Origin: Acanthochromis polyacanthus
Taxonomy: Eukaryota; Chordata; Actinopteri; Pomacentridae
Length of the DNA: 64,000 nt
Direction: 5' to 3'
NCBI RefSeq assembly: GCF_021347895.1
Contig: NC_067131.1
Location: 4,368,653 to 4,432,652 of the forward strand
In this document: in pieces, positions 1 to 10,202 of the stretch
Layout of the letters: each line of letters starts with the position of its first letter
Numbering within the stretch: position 1 is the first letter of the stretch
Made by a program: the position numbers and the translations under genes
The notes under the pieces: generated by a model
Database searches by the model: none
The model's input: only the letters and a program-made list of their open reading frames with translations
Told to the model about the DNA's origin: nothing

Positions 1-59
1 CATTGTTGGATATTATCTTGCATAATTGATTTGTTATTTGGTTTGAAAAAAGGATTAAA

Positions 60-668
60 AAAAATGTCATTCAGTGTTTTCCAAAACCACGTCCTCAAAT
101 GTCTTGTTTTGTCCACAAACCAAAGATATTCAGTTTAGTGTCACAGAAAAGGAAAGAAACAAGAAAATATTCAAAATTAAGAAGCTGAATTTAGAGATTT
201 TTGTTGTTTTTCCGTAAGAAATTGCTACAACTGAAAAATAGTTGACAAATAATTGTTTAATCGTTGAGTTCTACTCGGCTGTACCTGAAAATTTAGAATT
301 CTGTTTCCCAAAATGCGCAGCTGCTCTTAAAACCAGCCCAGCCACATAATATTATTTATTTATTAATATAAATTGTCATTCAGTGTTTTCCAAAGCCCGA
401 AAAAACGTCTTCTAATGTCTTGTATTGTCCTCAAACCACAGATGTTCAGTTTACTGTCATCGAGGAGGAAAGAAACAAGAAAATGTTCAAGTTTAAGAAG
501 CTGGATTTGGAGATTTTTGAGGTTTTATCATTAGAAACTGCTAAACTGAAAAAATAATTGGCAACTAATTGTTGTTTGATCGTTGCACTTGTGCTGGGTC
601 GTTCCTGAAAATATATAGTTCTGTTTCCCATAATGTGCAGCTGCTCTTTTAAACCAGCCCAACGCAGT
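60..668 (+). repeat. Tandem duplication (about 309-bp unit) of a hAT-like dispersed repeat
   Basis: The segment starting near 66 (GTCATTCAGTGTTTTCCAAA) recurs near 375, an offset of 309 bp. The similarity runs through a CACAAACCA-like block, an AAGAAACAAGAAAAT block, and a shared right flank with CTGTTTCCCA and CAGCTGCTCTT at about 302-330 and 622-650. The interior resembles a very abundant teleost hAT-like MITE family, also present at 61385-61642 and 61775-62150 and inverted at 47430-47705. The family name is from memory. The tandem arrangement is seen directly. Confidence 0.7.
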
Positions 669-3376
669 TTTCACCCTAGATTTAACCTAAACCTAATTCT
701 AATCAGGCTCCTAATTCAGCTCTTTGTAGAGGTGATGACACACCATTTTGTTTTCACTCCAAAGATACAAAAAATAAATCTCAGTGAGTATAAACAGACT
801 AATTTATGCAGCAGCAGCTAAATCAAGTACAAAATCTCAATTCCAAGAACCCAGACAGAAGAGAAAACATTTTAATCAGCACAGAAATGCATAAATAGTA
901 AATATTGCCTATCGAGTCTCTTTGCACCGCTGACCTTGGCTGTGCTGCTGAAATGAGACAGGATGTGAAGGTGTAATGCATTAATCCTGGAGACAGATCC
1001 GCCCCCGTCGTCTGCTGAAATGAGTGAGATATGAGGCGGCTGAGCGGCGACAACTGTGACAAGACTCCCCAGTGTTCCATCTGACAGAATGACAAGAGGG
1101 AATTAGAGAGCTGAAGACGGACACCCAGAGCGCGGAAGAGAAATACTGAGATGGAGGCAGAGAGAAACTTTTAGTTATTGTTCACTCAGAGGCACACTGA
1201 TCTGATAGGTGGGACTCATAGAGGACCATCAGAGCTTCACCCCCTGACAGCAACACAACACCGAGCTCCATAGAACAAGACGAACCAGAGGGAAGAGACG
1301 CTTCCAACACATTTCTAACCATGAAATGAAGTTTCTAGGTCTGTTTTTTATTCAAACAGTTCAGAATTTGTTGCATTCTCAAAGGATATTATTCTGTATT
1401 TTTAATATTGTGAAAAGATTCCATCAAAACAACAAAATAAGCAGATCCTACTAATACATGCTATTTAGTAAGTCAACTATTTACCCGTAAAGTTTACTCA
1501 AAATTATTGTATGGCTGCTTTTAATTAATTTAAAATTTGATGGATGGAATATAAAATATCCTCCAATTCTGGAATACTTTTTAATTAAACTTCAGCTCAA
1601 ACACACTCACCGCCTGGCGTTTGTGCTAGTTTAAATATTTAAACCAAGGTCTTTAAATGCACTATAAATGTATCTCAGCTCTTATTATTAGTCATCCGTC
1701 TTATTGATTACCAATAATTATATCAGCCTTGCAAAAACCAACATATTGATCTCCAATCTTTGCATGTTTCACCTAATAAACCTCTTTGTAGTGCAGTTCA
1801 TTCATCTTTTTATTCTCCCCTCATCCCTGCCCTGCTGCATGAATGACACGAGACCTTTACTCGCCGTAAACGTCGAGCAGTGAGGGTGAACGAGGCGGTC
1901 GAGGTGAAAAAGCGCAAAGGCGGCTGAGCAGGATCTGATGGAGATGTAGGCTGAGAGCCACGGTGGCGTGACGTGGAGTTTATTGATCAGAGGAGGTCAG
2001 TCAGAGGGGAGGGCAGTTAGCTCGCTGTTGATTAGCGCTGAGAGGCTAGCGGCTTCCCCTCCGGGTGCCCTGCGATGTGTATTTACAGCTGGAGAGGAAA
2101 GAAACGAGGAGCCAGCACCTGTCCACCTCTGGATTTATACGCCAATTAAAGCCCGAGCTGCATAAGTGAGATCACCTCTCTGCTCTGTCACGTTCAAATC
2201 AAACAAACGCCGTCAGAGAATCGGTGAGATGTCGGCTCTGCGTCACGTTGCTGCATCTTTTCTCACCTTCACACGTTCACTTTCCCATCTTTTATTTTTC
2301 ATTTCAGTCTATTTCCACCTCCTCTCTATCTCTGTCTTGGCTTCTCTCCTTCCCGCTGTTGTCATGCCAACTTCCCAGGAGACAGTGTTGTCATGGATAC
2401 CGAGCAGCAGGGCAGATCAGCTGATGTCTGGTGTCGTTCAGGCATGTGCACAAATCGCCCTCCTGTATGTTCGCCTCCTTTCCTCCCATTTTTTTTTAAA
2501 AACCCGCCGAGGCTTGTTTGTGATCCCTCCGGCTTCTTCTTCTTCTTCCCTATTTTTTCTTCATTCACCCGCTAATTCCTTGATTTCAGTGTTTTTTCTG
2601 CTGCTCTGTGACCAAACACCGAGATAAAAGGTGCACATGTGAAGCTGCGTCATGTTTTTCTTAAATACGTGGACACATTGAACAAAGAAGTGCAAGATTT
2701 CAATAATTAGCTCTCGAATTATGCAAATCTGTAAAGCATATTTTCTAATCATGTCAGTTTGTTCGTGCATCTTGCAGGAAACTTGCTGTTTTTCAGACAT
2801 TACTGGAGACTTATTGGTCTTTGCAGCTCTAAAGCATGAATGGCTGCAGCTCAGGTTGTGATATTTATTTAATCACAGAACCCCCACGCTTCATTTTGGT
2901 TATTTTTTCCCCTCCAAGGCTGCTGGGAGACGACGTGTAACCGACAAGTTACTCCCATAGGAATAAACGAGGAAAACCTGCTGTTCAAATTACGTCCTCA
3001 TGACAACCACAGACTTTGTAGAGAGGGTTTATTACTGGTAGTTTGACTAAATATATATCCAATCACATGAACAAATGAGGGAAATAAGTTGTTCAAGAAA
3101 TGAGTTAAAGGATTTTGGACTTAAAATTTTAATATCATGTCAGTGTGACTTTAGAAAGACATACATGAGCTGTGAGATGCTTCATTTTCCATCTTTACTA
3201 GTGTAAACTGAAAGAAACCTATGTAAATATAGTGAAGAAACTGCAGCATTTTATTTGGATTTTGTGATTTCTTCCTGTTATGTAGCTGTGTCTGAATGCA
3301 CCAAACCAGTCAAAGGTTTGGACACACCTTCTCATTCAATGCTTTTTATTTATTTGCGTTATTTTCTACATTGTAG

Positions 3377-3855
3377 TAGCCTAGGCCGGACCAATCACCA
3401 TGAAGTGTAGAGTCAGAAGGCGGGCGTAACTAAGTGACGACAGAGGCGCGACGATTCTGACAGAAACAACCGGCGCACAATAAACAGTTATCTTTCGACT
3501 CGGCTTTGGCCACAGCCCTAAAAGATTTGAAGCTAAAATTCAACTTGAAAGATAAACAAAGGACGGCACTGAAGTGTTTCATTGAGAAGAAAGACGTATT
3601 TGGACTTATGCCGACGGGATATGGCAAATCCTTAATATACCAGTTGGCTCTGCTGGTTGGGAAGCTAATGGGACTTAGCCACAATCCGCCGGCGCTCTAG
3701 GAACTACGTCAGCCTATTCGTTGCGTTGATTGGTTGTATACCTACCCAATTGCTGCAGAGGGATTTGAAAGACAACCTTTTAGCCCGCCTCCCTCCCTGT
3801 CGAGCGGTCCTAGACCCTTGCGTCTTCAGAACATGGGTCTAGCGCGGCTAGGCTA
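3377..3855 (+). mobile_element. Non-autonomous DNA transposon with TAGCCTAG termini and 9-bp target duplication
   Basis: The 479-bp element begins TAGCCTAG and ends CTAGGCTA. It is flanked by identical 9-bp direct repeats ACATTGTAG (3368-3376 and 3856-3864), so its boundaries are firm. The intact terminal repeat, read from the right end, is TAGCCTAGCCGCGCTAGA. On the left about 100 bp present in the second copy (18855-19416) are missing after TAGCCTAG. The left subterminal block (GGACCAATCACCATGAAGTG) and the right one (GGAACTACGTCAGCCTATTC) are shared with that copy. The middle holds a helicase-like fragment. A 9-bp duplication is compatible with MULE-like or 8-9-bp TSD superfamilies, so the superfamily is left open. 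Confidence 0.8.
3485..3700 (+). pseudogene. RecQ-family helicase-like fragment inside a transposon
   Basis: One open frame reads through a motif-0-like segment (FNLKDKQRTAL) and then KKDVFGLMPTGYGKSLIYQL, which matches the RecQ-type Walker A (motif I) with the TGYGKS core. Spacing between the two motifs, about 20 residues, fits RecQ helicases. The frame ends at a stop (TAG, 3698-3700) exactly where the element's common right-end sequence begins, so motifs Ia-VI are absent and the piece cannot be an active helicase. There is no ATG at the start of the homology. It may be a remnant of a gene carried by the autonomous parent or a captured host exon. RecQ family membership is a recognition by eye. 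Confidence 0.6.
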
Positions 3856-5639
3856 ACATTGTAGCTTAATACTGAGGATAAGCACTTTTGTTTCCAACAT
3901 AATTCCAGATGTGTTATTTTATAGTTTTGATGTCCGCAGTGTTAATCAGCAATGTATAAAAACCACTGAATGAAAAGGTGTGTCCAAACTTCTGTTAGTG
4001 CATATATTTATGGTATCCCAGATGAAAGTGAGAAAACCTGAGAGAAAAATAACATCCTTGGCTGTCCTTCAGCTGTCTTCCTGGATTTCACGATGAACAC
4101 GTGAAGTCCGCCACTTTAAAGCTTCAGTGATCAACGGCTACCTGTGTCAGAAAAAATCTGCTTTGGATGTTTAAAACCCAACCGAGTCATTGCTAAGAAC
4201 CAAGAGGTGTGACTCACTAGATGTAGAATAAGGGGATAAATTCTCCTCCCATTCTGCTACCTGCATGCTCCTGTTTTCAAAATCCTCCCTGCAGCAAACT
4301 ACACGCTGAAAAAGGTTTGAATCGATCAGTCAGGGAGCCGTTTTATTGACGCTGTTTCTATCTCCGCTCCTAAATGTTGCATCTAAACAAGCATTTTTAG
4401 CAGGAACACTGTTACTGCATCCAGGGCTTATTGCAGCTTCTTTCATGGATTCCTGTCATTTTAAAACACGACAATAAAGCTGAACATAAACGGCAAGGTA
4501 AAATACAGAATGAAAGCCTTTAATCTCATTTCCGGAGATAAAAGATAGAGAAGATAAATTACTTTTTTGATTAATCTGCTCATTATTTTCTTCATTAGTG
4601 GATTCATTTTTTCATCATGCATAGAATGTGAGAAAAATGTGAACATGCAAGCCAGAGTTCATATGAAAAGCTAATGAGATGTCATCAAATAGCTTGCTTT
4701 GCCTGACAAACAGTCCAAAACCTGCAGATATTTAACTTATTGTTACAAAAGTAAATGAAAAACAGAACATTTTCACAACTGAGAAGCTTGAAAAGCCAAT
4801 AATGATTATTAAATAGGTCATTTTACATCTAAGACAGAATTCATGTCGTCGTCTCTTCAGACACAAGTTGTAACTCAGATTTTATTAAACCCTCCCCGCT
4901 CTCTGTGATGAACCTGAAGGATCGATATTATCGGTGCGCTTTTAAATGAAGGAGGACGTTTAAATGAAAAAGCAAACCATCGATTCCACAACAACTCGGT
5001 TAAATTAGACGAAATGTGTCCGAGTTTCATCCGATCTGTGTGACAGACGAAGAGTTGAACAGATGGCTGAGCAGATAAATAGCTGCAACAGATTTAAAAA
5101 AAAAAAAACGAGACAAGGAAACGAAGGCGAATGTATCATTACCCAACTCATTAGAACCCCGACTGTCGTTCCAATCAATTAAGCCTTTAATATAAATGTA
5201 AATGTAATCGGCTCCTTCTAATTAACTGCGGGTGGATTGCTGCGCACAGATTCGTGGCTTTGGGCTTTAATTCATGGCGATTACTTCGAGTGTTTGTTTC
5301 TGGAGTCATGTTGAAGCTAAACAAGCTAGCTGGTTGTTTTAGCCGCCGGTGGCAACCTGTCCAAGCCCGTCTTCCACCGGCGGAGGATTTGTCTGGGATA
5401 GATATTAATGCACCTGACTGACTGCCCCGAGGCTGTTTCCTGAACACGCACCGACCGGCTGCAGCAGAAAGACAAATTAAGAGGGAGATAAATGTCTAAA
5501 AACCTGAGGGGGGAATAGACCGAGACATGAGAGCAGTTTAGAAGAGAAAACGGGGATAAAAGAGAAAAGAAAATGGGAGTTATTGAGAATAAAAGGCTCC
5601 AGAGATGTGTTTACCTGTTCGAATGTTGGTTTGTTCCTT

Positions 5640-5724
5640 TTAGGACCTGTAAGGGGGTTCTGTAAAGCGTCTTGAGACAATTTGACTGCAATTGGCGCTA
5701 TATAAATAAAATTGAATTGAATTG
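5640..5724 (+). repeat. L2-like LINE 3' tail
   Basis: The segment carries TGTAAAGCGTCTTGAGACAA, then GGCGCTATATAAATAAAATT, and ends in a GAATT/GAATTG microsatellite tail. This is the common 3' end of L2/Maui-type non-LTR elements in fish (from memory). Only the tail is present; no reverse-transcriptase coding sequence was seen upstream. Confidence 0.6.
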
Positions 5725-6984
5725 TAAAGCTGAACAAACCGACCGCAAAATCTCCTTTAACCCTCTGTTCCGGTGTGTGGTTTGAGGGGCTCTAATTGGA
5801 AAATTGAGATTGGTCCTTTGGAATGCTGATCAATAAATCCTGACTCTGAGTGCTGATTTTGTGTCTTGAGCGGAAGGAATCCCATAAACTAATGGACACC
5901 AGACACTGACGGCTTTTTTAGGGATCGTGTTGTCTAGTCTTAGTAAGTGTGCTGTGGTTGTTTTCTCCAATCATATGCAAAAACGTGAGATAAATGCACA
6001 CTTAAATATCTGAAATCAGACCTGTTACATGATTATGAATGCAGATAATGTGGCATAGTTGCAGTAAAGCTGACTAGACTCTGCTTTTTTTTTAATCATT
6101 TTGTTCATTGTTGCCTTGACCTATGTTCTTCAATCAGTCTCCAGTAGATTTTATTCAGGCAAGACAACCTTGATCATCAGCTCAGAAAGTGTTGGTTTCT
6201 GCAGTTCTACTCTAAAGGAATCGATAGTCGCAGATGAACAATGTGTTTTCTCCTGCTAGGTTTAGTTTTGTGTCACAGCAGTCTCTACTAATATTAAATT
6301 AAGCTCATTTAAGTGGGAAATTAAAGCATGGAAGACAATCTCAGAAGGTTTTGGTCATCCAGCTGATCAAACACCAGATTGTTGATTATTAGTGCAATTA
6401 ATAAGAGATAAGGACCCAAAAAAGAAGACTTTCTGTTTTGAATGTCGTCACTTTTAGTTTTTATACCACATTAATCCATTAATACTGAGCAGCACTATCC
6501 AGGAATGTTTTCCTGTTTGTTTTGGAGAATCTCAAGGTGTCCCTGGTCAGATGAGATGTGAAGTCTCTTCAGCGAGATCTGATCTCCTCCAATTATGAAT
6601 AGTTCTTTGAAAATGTGTTTCAAATGACGGTGATGGTGTATTCAAGCTGTGTTTTTGCAGCATGTTAGCTAAACTACTCCAGCAATCCAGTTTTGCACTT
6701 TTATTTTATATGACATTTGTAATTTTTTGATAATTTCAGCCCAAGATGACTGAAATTAGCAGCGTACACTAGTGCAGACATCTAAAAGTGATCGTACTCC
6801 ACCAAAATCTAATTGTCGCCCAGTTTATGCACTCTACAGATGCTTTTATGCATCATTTGTGAAACTGAACCCAATATCTGAATCGCCTTTAGAACCAACA
6901 TTTCTGCAACTGTAACCGAAATGGACACCATTTTTGCAGGAATGTTCAGTTCTCAAACCAGTAAAACGAACACCTTACACCACT

Positions 6985-7465
6985 GCATAGCATAGACTGT
7001 ATATAAAGATGGATGTAGCATCTGGCTCCACAAATGAAGCCCACCCGGAAGTGTCAAAAACTTGCAATATCACGCCGTCCGCTAGGGTTGGCTCCAAAAA
7101 GCTTTTGCTCCATAGACCCCAATTCATCACCAGAAAAAATAAAATTTGATAGACTGATTTTCTACAGCTCAGGATTTTTTCCCAGTCATTTTTTGACAGT
7201 CTTGTTTGGAATGATTGACAGATCCTTTAGGGTTAAAGCAGCAACAGAAGCCTCTGCGGTAAAATGTGGGCGGGATAAGAGAGTCTTCAGCCAATCCTGC
7301 CCCTAGTTGCTCTCCGGTCCAGCCAGTTTGATGACGCTTTTTACGTCACTGGCTCCAAAAAATCCAAAATGGCGACCAGGAAGTAGCAAAATCCGGCCTT
7401 CATTTTCTCGGCGTTGAAACCAACGGCTGACGTCACGGTTAGTTCACGTCTACTGTATAGACATG
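6985..7465. repeat. Probable dispersed fish repeat (unclassified)
   Basis: The segment begins near CATAGACTGTATATAAAGAT and ends near ACGTCTACTGTATAGAC. It includes phrases such as GGCTCCAAAAAGC and CAAAATGGCGACCAGGAAG that I associate with multi-copy intergenic repeats of percomorph fishes. No second copy is present in the window and no clean terminal inverted repeat or target duplication is visible, so the call is tentative. The open frame at 7034-7306 lies inside it and shows no recognisable domain. Confidence 0.35.
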
Positions 7466-8308
7466 TTGGATGTTTGATTCGACACACCTGCACAAATCAT
7501 CTAGCACTTGTAGAAGTTGTGCGCCAAGTTGTGGGGGTCAAACTAAGATGGTTGGCGTTACTTATGTCTTAATAATGGCAACACTGCTGCTGATTTGACT
7601 GTTTCCTCCATGATCTGTCGCGGTGTTGGAGGTTGTGTTGTTGGTGTTGGACTTTGGGCCTCACGAACCATTTTTTGAACATACATGTAATGATTTCTCG
7701 ACAAAAAAACAACGCTAGTGGGCGAAAGCTGTCTAGTCGTGGTTAGAAACTCACATAATGCAGCAAATCTTTGCAGTTTCAACTGTAATATTACAATATT
7801 TTGTCAGGAGACTAGACCAACTATGCAGTGTACCCAAGAGGAGATTGCATGTTATTATCCAAGTTCAACTAAGGGTGAAAAATAGAAAGCTGAGTGTGAA
7901 ATGCAGAGCTGGATGAGCTATAATGACAATAATTCTACAACATAACTGTATTTTAAATGTGCAGAGTTCACAGAATTGTTCTACAATATGAGAAACGAAT
8001 AATATGAGCTGTTCTTGCCTTTCAGATTGCCACTAAATCTCAAAAATGTATTGAATAAAAAAATTCCTCAGCTTTTCTTGCTCCGTTTCCTGTAGAAGTG
8101 ATGAATTGTGGCCTGGTGCATCGACCCCTTTTTAATTGAGGTTCACCAAATCAAATTCCCAGATGTTTATGTGCAGCAAAGTCCAATACAGCTGTGGTGT
8201 TTCTGCATTTCTATTCCTGCCTTTTTAGCATGTTTGTATTTCCCTGCTTGCTCTGTGTGCATGTTTATGTGTGTTTAACTGTGTGTGTCGTCTCCCCGTT
8301 CGTCCCAG

Positions 8309-8463
8309 GTGACCGGAGTGAGCGTCTCCCCGGGGAAGGACCAGCTGGTTGTGTTCCACACCAAGGACAGCAGGGATCTGGTGGCGTGCCTTCAGGGTTT
8401 GGTGCCTGCCAATGAGAGCCGCATCGGGGAGCTGGTTGGCACCCTGCTTAGCCATTTCAAGAG
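8309..8463 (+). CDS. MYO1D: MYO1D penultimate coding exon (TH1 tail)
   Basis: This exon encodes 51 full codons plus two bases, starting [20 protein letters not shown] and continuing to a [14 protein letters not shown] stretch. It matches the C-terminal part of the myosin tail homology 1 (TH1) domain of unconventional myosin ID, which binds acidic membrane lipids and links the motor to cortical membranes. The acceptor is a pyrimidine-rich TCTCCCCGTTCGTCCCAG ending at 8308. The donor is GTAAGC at 8464. The exon starts in phase 0. The split codon AG|T (Ser) is completed by the exon at 43867, giving an unbroken frame of 104 codons including stop. Myo1D works as an actin motor in membrane trafficking and, in fish and flies, in left-right asymmetry (established knowledge). 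The remainder of the gene lies left of the window. Confidence 0.95.
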
Positions 8464-9568
8464 GTAAGCAGTGCGGCGAATGAGTGGTAACAAGTGGCGA
8501 CCAACAAGTAGCGGTAGGAGCCGGGTTACTCATTTAGCTGCCTCGATGATTTCATCTCCTAAATGCTTTAAAAAAAAACGATTCAAAAGGCTCGTGGGTG
8601 GAGGTGGAGGTGCCTCATTTTTCCTGTTTACTGCAGAGACAAATGCTTTCAGCTCATGATTAGCGTAATGTCCTCAGTTAAACCTGGAGCGCTTCATTCC
8701 AGGTAACTTCCACTGTTGCTACAGGAGCAGCAGGAAACGGTAGCGGCGTCCTGTGTCGGTTGAGTCTCCAGAACGTTATGTCAGATCCTCCACTGTTGGC
8801 CCATATGTGGGTTTTGACTGATGTTGCAGGAGGATTATGGTGCAAACAGACACAGCTGTCCTCACTTAAACCTGGATATTCACTTAATCTGGGCTGCACT
8901 AGAAAGGATGCTAGAAAGGCTCGCATCAGATATAGATTACAGGCTTGAATTAAATCCCTAAATCCTGCGCTCGCTTTGGGTTTTTCAGAGTAAAAGTTCA
9001 AAAATCTATTTTTATTCTATGTATTTTTATCTAGTGTAGTAGTTTGGGCTGCTGCGATTAGTTAGTTGCATAATCGTGGACGTCAGCAGGTCAGATATCA
9101 ATATTTTTAGTTAGTGTATGTTTTTATGTCACTTTATTTCATTTTAGCAATGATTTTCTTAAGTATAACTGTGAATTCTTACGTCATGATGTTGGTTTTG
9201 GCTCCAGTTATGTGTCACCTGTACTCAACAGTACAGTTTTAGACAATGGCGGCTTTGGTTCGGTTAAATGGGTTCTTTTATAATGTGAGCACAGTACAAT
9301 TTGACAGTTTTACAGGTCTAAATATAGTCTTTATGTTACATATATTTGATTTTAAGCAGGTTTACATTTTTACAATATTCACAATAGGTGCTCTTGCTGC
9401 TAGGTTTTCACCATTTTTTTGCAGCTTTTTTTTTAGTGTGTGCCATATTAGGCAATGACAGGTACAGTTTGTCAAAAATAAAATTAACTTAAACGGTCAT
9501 TTTCCTTTTTTTGGGAGGGGGGATCACTCATTTAAATGAACTGATAACATAGTTGAAAGGTCCATCAT

Positions 9569-10202
9569 CCATCCATCCATCCATCCATCATCCATCCATC
9601 CATCCATCCATCATCCATCCATCCATCCATCCATCCATCCATCCATCCGTCATCCATCTATCTATCCATCCATCCATCCATCCATCCATCCATCATTCAT
9701 CCATCCATCCATCCATCCATCCATCATCCATCCATCCATCCACCCATCCATCCATCCATCCATCCATCTATCCATCCATTCATCCATCCATCCATCCATT
9801 TATCCATCCATCCATCCATCCATCCATCCATCCGTCATCCATCTATCTATCCATCCATTCATCCATCCATCCATCCATCCATCCATCATTCATCCATCCA
9901 TCCATCCATCCATCCATCATTCATCCATCCATCCATCCATCCATCCATCATCCATCCATCCATCCACCCATCCATCCATCCATCCATCCATCTATCCATC
10001 CATTCATCCATCCATCCATCCATTTATCCATCCATCCATCCATCCATCCATCCGTCATCCATCTATCTATCCATCCATTCATCCATCCATCCATCCATCC
10101 ATCCATCATTCATCCATACATCCATCCATACATCCATACATCCATCATCCATCCATCCATCCATACATCCATCCATCCATCCATCCATCCATCCATCCAT
10201 CC
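9569..10202 (+). repeat. (TCCA)n microsatellite array with higher-order structure
   Basis: About 630 bp consist almost only of the tetranucleotide CCAT with scattered variants (CATTCATC, CTATCTAT, CCGTCATC, CCACCC). The variant cluster CCGTCATCCATCTATCTATC recurs at about 9647, 9832 and 10052, so blocks of roughly 185-220 bp have been duplicated. The 220-codon open frame (HPSI repeats) running through it is a by-product of the tetranucleotide, which has no stop codon in the period-12 reading, and is not a gene. Confidence 0.95.

Larger units (their letters stand above)
3307..4000. mobile_element. Tc1/mariner-like non-autonomous element, interrupted by a second transposon
   Basis: The left end reads CAGTCAAAGGTTTGGACACA and continues into CCTTCTCATTCAATG. 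The right end is its imperfect inverse (TGAATGAAAAGGTGTG, then TCCAAACTTCTG) at about 3970-3998. This terminal sequence is typical of fish Tc1/mariner elements. Its interior is split at the motif ACATTGTAG by the element at 3377-3855. Removing that insert and one copy of the duplication restores a continuous TCTACATTGTAGCTTAATAC. No transposase remains. The right boundary is approximate because the end is degraded. Confidence 0.7.
1..8308 (+). other. MYO1D: Upstream MYO1D intron (partial), repeat-bearing
   Basis: No MYO1D exon was recognised before the acceptor at 8307-8308. The preceding TH1 exon must lie to the left of the window, because the exon at 8309 starts mid-domain in phase 0. The stretch holds a 309-bp tandem duplication of a hAT-like repeat (60-668), a nested pair of DNA transposons (3307-4000), an L2-like LINE tail (5640-5724) and a probable dispersed repeat (6985-7465). 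The remainder (about 670-3300, 4000-5640, 5725-6985, 7465-8308) is AT-rich with only short, featureless open frames. The intron assignment is an inference from exon phase and gene structure. Confidence 0.7.

Noticed and set aside
2166..2627. 153-codon + strand frame in the upstream MYO1D intron
   Set aside because: Pyrimidine-rich DNA giving Ser/Leu/Phe runs, with several competing frames on both strands and no domain.
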